Assembly: GCA_022836615.1 (NCBI GenBank)
Contig: MU405297.1
Coordinates: 62,001 to 126,000 of the forward strand
Direction of reading: 5' to 3'
DNA from: Annulohypoxylon bovei var. microspora
Lineage: Eukaryota > Ascomycota > Sordariomycetes > Xylariales > Hypoxylaceae
Length of the DNA: 64,000 nt
The position numbers were made by a program, and so were the translations under genes. The notes under the pieces are model-generated. The model saw only the letters and a program-made list of their open reading frames with translations, made no database searches and was not told where the DNA came from. How positions within the stretch are numbered: position 1 is the stretch's first letter; the number at the start of each line of letters is the position of its first letter. Shown here piece by piece: positions 54,545 through 64,000 of this stretch.

Positions 54545-56441
54545 GTTTCAAATCGCTACTCATAGTGAAAGACGTTAGTGATGCGATAGAAGAATGAAAA
54601 TGAGCGAGTGAGTAAGTGGGTATGAGAGGAGAGGAAGAGGGAAGAAAAAGGGTAGTTTTCTTACCGTGATATGAAGTAATTCATTAATGGAATGGAACTT
54701 TTGAACAGTTAGAGTACTATAAGAGAGCTAAATGTCAAAAGTATGAATTAGTGATATAAAAGGTGCGCTTACTTGCAACTATGGTAGGGGGCGAAAGCGC
54801 ACCATCAACGACATGAAGTAATGAAACTGCTGGTATGTCCCGGTTTTCAGTAATAAAAGTATAATGACATCAGGAGGTAGGATGTCACTATTTTGATAAG
54901 AAGTAATGATATATGAGATATTGGTAGTGCAAGGGAAGTAAGCATTTGTGGTAGAAGCCTATATCTATTTAATAATGGTAGAAGTTGAAAGAGTTATAGC
55001 CTTTTCACGAGATTATAGAAAGATTTGTAGAATAAGGTATCTAATGGAAAGAGATCAAAGACAGAAGAAGCAAACTAAAAATTGTTTGTTAACCATAATT
55101 AAGAGAAGGGGTGTGATATATGTTCTAGTAGGCGGGCAGAACGAAGACAGAGATGCCCAAGGCTTAATAAGGTGTATACGTCTAACTACTGTTAGAAATA
55201 AGTATAAAAAGAATATGTATAAAGTTATTAATGATTAGATATGGCATACCTTAGATATAACCTAGGATGAAGATGATTCACGCATTGGTTTCGAGGAAGA
55301 ATAAGAGTTGGAGCTGAAGCTGTCGGCAGAAAGGTAAATCGAGATGCAGAAAGACCTAGAATTAGCGGCAACACTCATTCTGATCTAAGCTAGGTACATC
55401 ATAAAGTGCCCAAGAGCTTAGGTGCCTATGTGAATCATTTTGATGCCGACGTTCAAAGAACATGGTCACATTCAGCTGTGGAGAGTCGTGAATTTGATAG
55501 GAGTAAAACTCTGAAAAAAGCAATGGCTTAACACCCTGGTCAGACTCTAGGTAACAATGCGCATATCTACGGTACCTTAGAGTCATAACTACAATGGTTA
55601 CCTGCTGAGATGATCATGCTTTGATACCTATGGATGTCTTTAGTAATAGTTATTTATTTTATTATTCACGGTCTTTTCCAAGATCTACGGTCATTGCCCA
55701 AGTGTTCAGTGCTTGTGAAATATTCACGACTCGGCACAATTAAGATATGTAGGCGCATTTAAATTGCAGAGAATGACTAGTCTTTTGCTTAGTCTCAATA
55801 TCTCAAATTTCTTTAGAATGCCCCTTTGACAGCAATCACGACCTGTTGAACAACTTACAAGTAGTAGATAGCCTGAAATCGAGATCGTAACGTGTTAAAG
55901 AGACCAATCAAAATTGAAACCTCATACTTGACTTGAATTCTGATTGGCCCTAACCTTACACGCTACTTACTTGAGGCTGTCTCGTGCTTGTGAATAGAGG
56001 TAAGCAGGTTGCGCAACAATTGGGACTTCGTACGGGTTAAGAGACAATGAAAAGGAGTGACCCCTGAGTGTATGCAAACACTTCCGTGATACCATAGAAT
56101 TTTGCAATGAAACTAATTCTTACTTAAAAAATGCCATGGTATAAACGAACCAGACTTGATATTGGTGATGAAGTCTTGATCATCCTAAGAGTAAATTGTT
56201 AGAGAAGATGCATCCAGCTCCGCCGATAACCGACGGACATCCCCACTCGGAGCGAACCGGAGAGTGGGTACTTCCATTAGTAGTACAAGCGCCGTAGAAG
56301 GCAAGTGCTTGCAGATTCGCGACTGCCCCAAGACAACTTTTCCAGCTGCCACCGATTTCCGTCGGCGACGATGCCTCCACCTCTTACTCTTCGTCCAACG
56401 TGACGCAAAATAAGTCGCTATTCGTAGTGCATAGTTCCGGC
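54545..56441. other. Intergenic, with a short uORF before the transcription factor
   Basis: Divergent promoter region of the rid gene and the Zn2Cys6 gene. A 96-codon plus frame at 54948-55238 has no domain. ATG 56371 opens a 10-codon frame ending at 56403, overlapping no main start; if transcribed it would be an upstream ORF of the transcription factor. Confidence 0.5.
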
Positions 56442-58853
56442 ATGCCTACAGTCCCACAAGGATCTTCTCGGTCCGCGAAACGGCGCGGCGCGGAAGAGAA
56501 CCCGACTGGGAAATCCGCTCAGAAACGGCGTCGGCGAGCATTCTCCTGCCTGTCGTGCCAGAAGTTGAAGTGCAGATGCGAGTATGACACGGGCGCGCAG
56601 GGCTGCCACCGCTGTCAGACATTGAGGTTAGCAGAGCGATATTGCTTGGCGACCCGGATCGTAGTTCATATAAGCATGAGGGGCATGGCACTAATAAATA
56701 GTCTTCATAAAGAATCGAATGTTCTCTTCGCGGAGAATATGCAGTGTCACCGTCCAATCCTACCCCTGAGCAGCAACCTAGTTCCAACGTCGAAGACAGG
56801 TATCCATATAATTCTTTAGCTGAAGACCTATGTGGCCACGCGGTAGGCTAACGAACTTGTCAGGCTTCAACGTTGCGAAGATGAGCTGCGGGAGATCAAG
56901 TCTATGATTAAGGATCTGGCTTCGGGTTCTCAATCACAGAATGGTCGAACGCAAGCCGGAAGGGATTCCTCTTACCATGATGATGAACGTGTATCACGCA
57001 CAGAACAGGGGAATCCTAGCCCCGAGTTTCTCTCAGTTCCTGCAGATAAGGGGGCCCAAACCGCGCCCGTCGTTGTGCTGAGATCGATATCGCAGCAAAT
57101 AACGAGAGGATGTAGGAGGTTACTGGGTCATATCAATGTTGACCTTGTACAGCTCCAGCTACTTGACGAACATACTGCAAATGAGCTGATTCAGCTGTAA
57201 GTTTGAGGACATCGCGCATCCTCGGAACAGTGGTATATTTACTGACTTGACGCTAAGCTTCTTTCGTTACCAAGGTCATAACCTCCTCGTATGTGACATC
57301 GAGGATCTGACCACAAATAATGACAGTCGTGAGGTGTCAGCCTTTTTGCGCAGCGTCTGTTGTCTGATTGGCGTTGTCTATCGTGATGATATATGCGGGA
57401 CGCCACTACACAGGCAGATCTACGAACAAATCCGGGTCACCCTCGGACAAGCTCTTCTGTCTAGCCCATTGAATCTTGAAGAGATCAATGCCGTGCTGAT
57501 CATGAGTAATAATGCGAATAGTCCAAGCAGTGTGAGTATCCGTAACATCGATTTAAGCCTAGGCAGTCAATCTAACTGAGAATAGAACGGCGGTGAATAT
57601 GTCGATAGTTGGCTGTTGACTGGTTACTGTGCTAAGCAAGCGATGCTCAGCATCAGTTTCTCGAAGATAATCAACAATATCAAGGACGGTAGTCTGATTA
57701 CCGAAGATCAAAAGGCCGTTCACCTGTGGTCTAAGATATGTCTCCACCATCTTCAGTGAGTCTTGACATTTCAATTTTCGACTTCAATGGCTAATGTGCC
57801 TGGTTCCATCGTAGTTGGGCCGCCACGACAGGTAGACCATCGGTAATACCGATTCAATACATAGACCAGTGCAATATTCTGCTTAGCTTCTATCAAGCCA
57901 CCATGCAGGATGGGATGCTCGTTGCTGAAATATTGTTATATTCAACGTTACATCAAAAGCTTGCTCACCAATCGTATCTCGGGGATGGTGGTGAATGCAA
58001 AGAATTTCTGTCGTGGAAAGAGAAATGGAACCATTTGCTAGGTGAATTACAACCCGAAATCTGTTTGGAGGGGCATCTTCTAATTTGCGTAGGACTTTCA
58101 ACATCGTCAATGTTACGCATTGGATACCATGCTGCCTGTCTTATTTTAGCCGTTAGATCTCTAGAAGAAGTCGGTCAGGGGTTGCGACCTCGAGAATTCC
58201 TCTCGGGGGCAGATGGCGATAACGGAAGCGACGGCGAGGATCGCACGCCGATACGTTCGAGACGAAACAAAGAGAATGACGGTAACATTTTACGGGCTAA
58301 TGCGTGCAAGTATGCTATGATCGTCTTGCAAACCTTCCTGGAAATGCCATCCTTCCTCATGGATGCCGTCCCAACTTGCCTATGTCTTTGCATTGGTTAT
58401 TGCGCTATACTTCTCGCGCATCACGATGAATTGCAGTCGAAGATTTCGGATCAAATTAGTCTCGACTTGATTACCCGGATCGATCAATGGATCAAGACGT
58501 CTCCGGGTAAGGCTTGGTCTTACAAGTACGGCATCCTCGCCAAGCACAAGATAGAGTCACGGATGAATGGTGGCTCCACCTCAACAGGCTCTCATCAAAC
58601 ATTATTGAGAGCACATGTTGAGGACCAGAACAATTGTCAGGACAGGAATAGTGCACCGGTTGAGCTTGGTGGTCATAGCACTCGCAAACCCACCCATGAG
58701 ACCGCGGGGTACCACACAAACGAAGTGTTCGGATCGAGTGTTGAGCAACTTGAGTCTGAATCAATATTTCAATCGTTTGACATGTCCGATAATGCGATTT
58801 TCCCTAGCATGGAAGATTTCTTTGGTGGTGGCTTTTTAGATTTTGTAGGATGA
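56442..58853 (+). CDS. Zn2Cys6 fungal transcription factor (six exons)
   Basis: Exons 56442-56626, 56713-56799, 56864-57196, 57258-57531, 57586-57755 and 57815-58853 give 695 aa. Introns of 86, 64, 61, 54 and 59 nt have GTTAGC, GTATCC, GTAAGT, GTGAGT and GTGAGT donors, with CTAAC/CTAAT/CTGAC branches. The zinc cluster is Cys36, 39, 46, 55, 58 and 65; the last Cys is encoded after intron 1, which confirms that splice. The basic run KSAQKRRRRAF precedes it. A short linker leads to the coiled coil RLQRCEDELREIKSMIKDL, the usual dimerisation element. The middle region (LFFRYQGHN..., DSWLLTGYCAKQAMLSI, HWAATTGRPSVIP) matches the fungal-specific regulatory domain. The C-terminal acidic/aromatic tail (FPSMEDFFGGGFLDFVG) looks like an activation domain. 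The target pathway is unknown. Confidence 0.88.
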
Positions 58854-59251
58854 ATTTACCCCTTTGAGGGCCAATATCTCCTAGTCTGAGGCCAGGAGAT
58901 CTAAGGAAAGGAGGTGATGAATCGGCAAGGTAAATAAACCCATTGATCTAGCTTTCCGAGTACTAATCTACCATAGTGCCGGTCTAATCAGCTCATTTTA
59001 ACAGCCAGAGAATGAATGTCCGCCACATATTGATGCTCAAATTTCCGAATTCTGTGACAAGCTAGATGGTTCAATACCAATCGCTCGAATTTTGACTAGA
59101 TATTAGCTTCTATGAATGGGTATGTACCGCTATGAGAGCAAGCGCCCTTGAGGCCACGACGCCGAAATGCAAAATCAAACCGCTAAGAATCCATACCTTC
59201 TTGATGAACCAGATATATATAACTCCATGGGTAGCTTCGCCGATCATCCGA
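58854..59251. other. Intergenic between convergent genes
   Basis: No feature seen. Confidence 0.5.
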
Positions 59252-60238
59252 TTACATGCTGCGCGTTCTTCGTAACCGATCTTTCCTGAACTCCTTATCC
59301 ACTACTGGGTCCCAGCCCCAAGTGTTAGCCCTCTCAGATGTAGTATAACCAAAGTTGCCAGTGAATTCACCGTTGCGGATGCGCTGGTTATATTTATTGA
59401 GTGCCTTTTCGAATAAGTATAATTTTCCTGCGCATTTGTGGTGCCTTTCGTGGTAAGGATCTGTCCATTCTCGAGGGTCTAGACACTCTAGACATGTTGG
59501 GTCGTAAAGGACTCTCCGATCGACGGCAAAGAGAAGAGAGAATATATCCCGGTATAACACCTGGACGGCGAAGTTTCGGCCATACTTTCGTCTGATATCT
59601 TCCGCCTCGAAACCCAGTTTGCATCGTTCAACAAATTTATAGTGCCACGGCCCTAGTTCACCCTCCCAGTATCTGGCAAAGCGAAGCGGCATTTTTATTC
59701 TTTTCTCGCTTAGAAGCCACTCGTCCGGCGGCCTTTGCCTCGACTTAACTATCGGGGTTTTTTCATCATCGACAACCCAGTATCCCTATAACCAAGCAAG
59801 GTCAAAGGTCTGAGAAGAGTTGATTGGCACTGACGGTTCTCCGTCTGGATATTTCGGAGGCCACCACGTTTTGAGGGGTATATGTAACACGCCTCTACTT
59901 TTCTTTTCAGCAATCAACTCGCAGTGCCTCAAAGCTCTCTTCGTGAGAAGTTTGACTTTAAAGTAGCTACAGTATTGGGGCCCATATGGTAGAAGGTCTA
60001 TGTTATCTTGACTAAGGTGTGCTGGCGGGTTATGTAACAATTGGGATATGAGGTATTCGGGAGGCGCGTATCTTGCAGCTGCTTCTTCTGAGGCTTCTAG
60101 TTCTTCGCAATCTGGTACCCCGGTATCATACCAATCTTTGTCTTCGACAAACCAATCAAGTTCATGTCGAGGCCTGTGTTCATATATGAAGCAACTCTGG
60201 AAGTTCGGGTCCCTTCTTGGTAGGCTAGGCGGCTCCAT
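59252..60238 (-). CDS. Hypothetical protein, probably two exons
   Basis: Two frames on the minus strand, 60238-59831 and 59785-59252, can be joined by a 45-nt intron (donor GTGCCA, acceptor GGTTATAG) to give 313 aa. The junction reads YPDGEPS-GYWVVDDEKTPIV. The second frame is clearly coding upstream of its first ATG, so the break is either this short intron with a weak donor or a frameshift. The protein is rich in Tyr, Trp and charged residues (WHYKFVERCKLGFEAEDIRRKYG, CLECLDPREWTDPYHERHHKC), with a possible metal site in the Cys/His-rich second block. There is no signal peptide and no membrane helix. No family is recognised. Confidence 0.55.
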
Positions 60239-61965
60239 GCTAAGCGATCGTCGGAAGAAGAAAAATGAGAGTATATACGTCTACGACGTTTGATGAGCCT
60301 AGGTATCGAATAGGGTAGCGTGTTGAAATGAATATGTATATATCAAGCTAGGATATAAATTTTGGCAATAGGGAATATGATGGCAATAGTTAAAAGATAG
60401 GAAATATTTAGTGAATATCGTCAAGACTAAGATCTAAATACCTTAGTGAAACTGAACAGAAATCTTGGCCTTTTTAAGTTTGGTTAGTTGCCACCGAATT
60501 TAATCTTATCTTGAAGACTTGGAAAGTCCTGTCGAAAGTCTTGTCGCTCTTTCTTCATATGCTCACCAGCAGTGCATAGGTAGGTACTTAAGGAGGTAAA
60601 TGTTAGAGTATTCTAGCGGAAACCCTTACCAATACGCATACATATTTGAAGTAGGAAGGTACATATGTATCGAAATATCTGCAATATCTTACCAGATTAT
60701 AGAGTATTTACGTAATGACTGACAGTTTTGAAGCTCCATCTTATAAATGATATCAGCTCTCAGGCTCATAGCCAAGAACTATCTAGTTAGCACCAGGTGA
60801 AGCAGAACTGGGTGTCATGACCTACATACTTAGACATCCTTCAGACACAACAAAGAAAACACGAGTCGTATGGCAGGCGAATATAAAATAAATGTTTGTT
60901 CAGGGAACCTAAATCTCGCCTCCTTCGGTGGTACTGCATGGCCGTACCTCCTATTCCGTACACGGATGTAGTGGAACGGCGAATAAGCACTTAAATCCTT
61001 CAGCTATAGGTTACCAGCAATGCTTAAGGCCGGAAAATATGATATGGTGAAGCCTAGGACGCGAAAGGCTGTCACCCAAAGTTGATGACATTCCAAGCTT
61101 GCGCTGGCGTTGAAGGTGGCACTTGAATTCTATTCGTCGGTGACAAGATTCACGATTATTACCTCCGGGATTCTCCACTGCGTCGATCTACCTCAAATCA
61201 AGGTTGTTTGCGGCGTTACCCTCCACTATCCTAGAATATCAGGAATGAGTTGGAGACTAGACGGATCGCACACATTTCCAAAGTATGTTGACCGCTCCTA
61301 TTCTAGTTGTACTGTACTATCCATCGTGTAAGTTAGTAAACTTTCTTCCTAAATGGAATATTCTAAAATGTTGTCTCCGAAGAAGGATGCTAGAACTGGT
61401 CTTGGGATGTCTAGATCAGAACATACGTTCATGTTAATAATAAGTAATCCTGTATGTACGAATAAAATTCATCCTATTAAAAACTACCTAAAGGAAGAAA
61501 AGTTTATAGGATAGCGGAGATGGCCGTCAAATTTAAAGTGTCGGTAACTAAACTGCAGTGTGACGGTGCAGATTCTCAGGGTTCGCTAGGTTTAGTTGGC
61601 AATGACTTGCCTAATTCGTCGCTACATTTAGCTTGACGCGCCTGGAAGTGCAGGAAGCGTCCCTAAATGAACTCAATGAACCCCTCGAAGCCCCACGTAG
61701 AAAAAGCCCTCTAAACTTTACCCCACCAAAAGTTTCTTTCCCTTCTCTGGAAGCTCTAACTCGAAACTTTCCCCCCTCTAGTCCTTTCTCTCTTCTAATA
61801 TAAATTGACAAATCTTTCTTCTCTACCTATTTCTATACCGTCGTTCGACACCGAATTCTTCACCCTCTGCAAACCGATTCTTCATACTCGCGTATCTAAC
61901 GAAGATACAAGACCGCAAAACCATCGGAATTTCCCCCACTATCAATATCTACAACAGTAGCCAAG
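60239..61965. other. Intergenic (1.7 kb); promoter of XPT1 at the right end
   Basis: Small frames only (61110-61331 on plus). From about 61690 to 61900 the plus strand is strongly C/T-rich, the usual leader of well-expressed fungal genes. Confidence 0.5.
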
Positions 61966-62845
61966 ATGGTGGAGAAGATCTACGTCACTTACAACGATGT
62001 AAGCAGATCTTGATCTTTGCTCGTCAACCCATTACCTCACAACTACCCCGCGGTGCCGTTTGCCTGCTGCAAGCCGGCGCAAACAGAGCGACGGCTCCGA
62101 ACGAAGTTGACTCTGTTTCCGTGGTTGATTCTCTAACCAATCTGGCTACCAACAGGTCCACAAGCTGTGCCAGGAGGCAGCGCCCAAGATCCTGGCCGAC
62201 TTCCAACCCCAACTCATGATCGCCATCGGAGGTGGTGGTTACGTGCCAGCCCGAATCTTGCGCTCCTTCCTCAAGCAGCCCGGCAGCCCGAACATCCCTA
62301 TACAAGCTATTGGCCTCTCCCTATACGAGCAGCTAAACGTGCCCGACCCCTCCGACGACGGAACCGGTGCCGTAGATCAGATCGGAACTAAGGTCACCCG
62401 AACGCAATGGCTGGACCTAAGCAGCCTCGGAGAGATGCAGAACCTAGTCGGGAAGCGCATTCTAATCGTAGATGAGGTCGACGATACCCGAACGACGCTG
62501 GAATACGCCGTCAAGGAGCTAGAGAAGGACGTCGAGGAAGCGCGACTAAAGCTTGGTCCTAACGCCGAGAAGACTCAGTTCAGCATTTTCGTCCTGCATG
62601 TAAGTAGACCGGATCCTTCAGGAAATACCGGGAGATTTGCCACGATCGGGGTGTGCTAATGATCCCGACAGAACAAGGATAAGCAGAAGAAGGGGGTGTT
62701 GCCAAATGATATGATGGAGGAATCGCGATACCTGGCAGCGCGAACAATCGGCGACTTATGGATATGTTACCCATGGGAGGCGACAGATATCGACGCGCAC
62801 GACGAGCTAGCCAAGAAGCAACTAAATGGTAATGGCGCCGCCTAG
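61966..62845 (+). CDS. XPT1: Xanthine phosphoribosyltransferase
   Basis: Exons 61966-61998, 62156-62599 and 62672-62845 give 216 aa. The first exon encodes only MVEKIYVTYND. Introns are 157 nt (branch CTAAC) and 72 nt (branch GCTAAT). The protein follows yeast Xpt1 throughout: VHKLCQ, IAIGGGGYVPARILRSFLK, NIPIQAIGLSLYE, TRTQWLD and the PRPP-binding loop VDEVDDTRTT (116-125). FSIFVLHNKDK and the C-terminal CYPWEATDI also match. It transfers ribose-5-phosphate from PRPP to xanthine (and related bases) in purine salvage, in the cytosol. Length matches the family. The long first intron directly after the eleventh codon could hold transcriptional or splicing control elements, but none is evident. 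Confidence 0.93.
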
Positions 62846-63102
62846 GCGCAGTGAGTACGTAGGCAGCGATGCGGTTAAGGTCTTTCCTTTTCGGGTAGGT
62901 GGTAGGTAGGATAGACATGGCGTGTTGATAGACAACAAAGGGCATGCTCGATACACATCGAGGAAATAAAAGCCCAAACCGAACACCAAAGAATAACGAA
63001 ATATCGGAACAAATTCCATGTAGTCAACTAGAGTGCGACCCGAGGGGTTGGCGGAAAGCTCTATTTCTCGACAAGGGTATATATGATGTAGCCATCTTCT
63101 CT

Positions 63103-63975
63103 CTAAGCGCCGAAAGTCCCTTCCTTGATATGTTTTTCCTTAAGTTTCTTTTCCTGCTTCATGAACTCCCGAATACCCACTGGGACGTTTTTGTATAGGT
63201 CGTCATCCCAAAAGTCCTTTGCGATTTTAGGTTGACTAGCTACCTTGAAATCTGTCTGCCAGTTCGTCTCGCTCCCACCACCATCGTCATCCATAGAGAC
63301 GACACTAGCGGGGCCAGCCCGTCCTGGCATACGCTCTTCTACACCTTTAACCACATCCGGGACTTTTTCTGGGGTCGGGCCCTTTTGCGCCTGCAGAGCC
63401 TGCTCGGCCCTCGTAGACGCGGCGGCCCACTCCTCCATATCGTCCCGGAAGCGGTCCCAGACGCAGTTCACGCACCCGCTCATGCAGCAGTTGTCGGGCT
63501 CTTCTGGCCGCGGGGGGACTAACACGCCGGCTATTAGCGTACTGCGGTTCCGGATGGCGGCGAGGCGCTCGGCTCGCTCGGCGGGGCCGACGAGTCGCGA
63601 GCCAAAGATTATACGTGCCTTTTCCTGTGCTGTGGCTGGCTTCGCAGATGTTTCAGGTCCGGACGGCGACGCGGAGGCAGTAGAGGCGGCGCTTTCTCTG
63701 GGCTTTCGAATCGGCACCTTCTTGATGGTGGCTCGCGGCGACTTGGGCGACGAGGTAGGGGGTTCCTCGGGCTTGACCTCGGGGATCGGCTGCGGCTTGT
63801 TGAGGATGGCTTCGTAGTAGGGGCCGAGCGGCGCTGCTTGCCCGGGGGAGGCTTCGCCGAGGGTGCCACCGGGGAGTCTTGCGCCGCTCGAGTAGAAGGC
63901 ACGAGGGGTTTGGGGTTGTCGCGCGAGCGAACCGAGACGGGAAGCTCGTATTAAGGATCTTGTGTTGAGCGGCAT
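63103..63975 (-). CDS. Mitochondrial oxidoreductase-like domain protein (UPF0651 family)
   Basis: Single exon, 290 aa, ATG at 63975. The N-terminus MPLNTRSLIRASRLGSLARQ is rich in Arg and Ser without acids, a mitochondrial targeting sequence. A Pro/Ser/Lys-rich linker follows. The core PPRPEEPDNCCMSGCVNCVWDR (about 155-176) is the signature of the oxidoreductase-like domain, with four conserved Cys. It is the same family as yeast YPL107W (UPF0651). The C-terminus contains FWDDDLYKNVPVGIREFMKQEKK, typical of fungal members. The enzymatic activity has not been established for the family to my knowledge. It is convergent with XPT1, about 260 bp apart. Confidence 0.85.
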   Translation of the reverse strand: MPLNTRSLIRASRLGSLARQPQTPRAFYSSGARLPGGTLGEASPGQAAPLGPYYEAILNKPQPIPEVKPEEPPTSSPKSPRATIKKVPIRKPRESAASTASASPSGPETSAKPATAQEKARIIFGSRLVGPAERAERLAAIRNRSTLIAGVLVPPRPEEPDNCCMSGCVNCVWDRFRDDMEEWAAASTRAEQALQAQKGPTPEKVPDVVKGVEERMPGRAGPASVVSMDDDGGGSETNWQTDFKVASQPKIAKDFWDDDLYKNVPVGIREFMKQEKKLKEKHIKEGTFGA

Positions 63976-64000
63976 TATGAAGACTATGGTGCGCTTTGGA

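Noticed and set aside
54948..55238. 96-codon frame upstream of the transcription factor
   Set aside because: No domain, signal, or splice context, and it lies in an AT-leaning promoter region.
1..64000. CRISPR arrays, bacterial operons or phage genes
   Set aside because: None seen; introns and gene types are fungal throughout.

Overview
The window looks like nuclear chromosomal DNA of a filamentous ascomycete (Pezizomycotina, probably Sordariomycetes). Genes carry short GT...CTRAC...AG introns (45-157 nt). Coding DNA has ordinary GC content, and an AT-rich, repeat-derived island shows heavy C:G to T:A mutation of the RIP (repeat-induced point mutation) type. A RID/Masc1-type cytosine methyltransferase, the enzyme family required for RIP in Neurospora, is encoded at 52.3-54.5 kb.

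Left arm (1-3.8 kb): the 5' part of a dynamin-family GTPase, a small secreted six-cysteine protein, a G-rich minisatellite and a tRNA-like Pol III remnant. Repeat island (3.8-19.05 kb): two degraded LTR retrotransposons, both on the minus strand. Element A (3801-10432) has 312-bp LTRs, a TGTCG target duplication, a polypurine tract and a Ty3/gypsy reverse-transcriptase remnant. Element B (about 10816-16821) has 223-bp LTRs and a mutated Gag zinc knuckle. A roughly 1-kb non-autonomous repeat with a tRNA-like head, a 70-bp palindrome and a 16-bp G-rich minisatellite is inserted in the 3' LTR of A. It also forms a two-unit array at 16.9-19.05 kb.

Gene-bearing right part (21.7-64 kb): an LRRC40-like leucine-rich repeat protein, a coiled-coil protein, a peroxisomal-type 3-ketoacyl-CoA thiolase, two small membrane proteins, a SLIP-GC/dynamin-like large GTPase with six inferred exons, three unrecognised proteins, a kelch beta-propeller protein, an EEF1AKMT4/METTL13-like methyltransferase, a MetE/UROD-superfamily protein and a GPI-anchored cell-surface protein. 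These are followed by a 445-bp hAT-type MITE with an exact 8-bp target duplication, the RID-like methyltransferase, a Zn2Cys6 transcription factor (six exons), xanthine phosphoribosyltransferase (XPT1) and a mitochondrial oxidoreductase-like protein.

Most genes are independent housekeeping or lineage-specific genes with no evident cluster logic. The main functional link is between the RID homologue and the hypermutated island, which shows what RIP leaves behind. Exon structures were inferred by reading splice signals and frames by hand; no transcript evidence was available.
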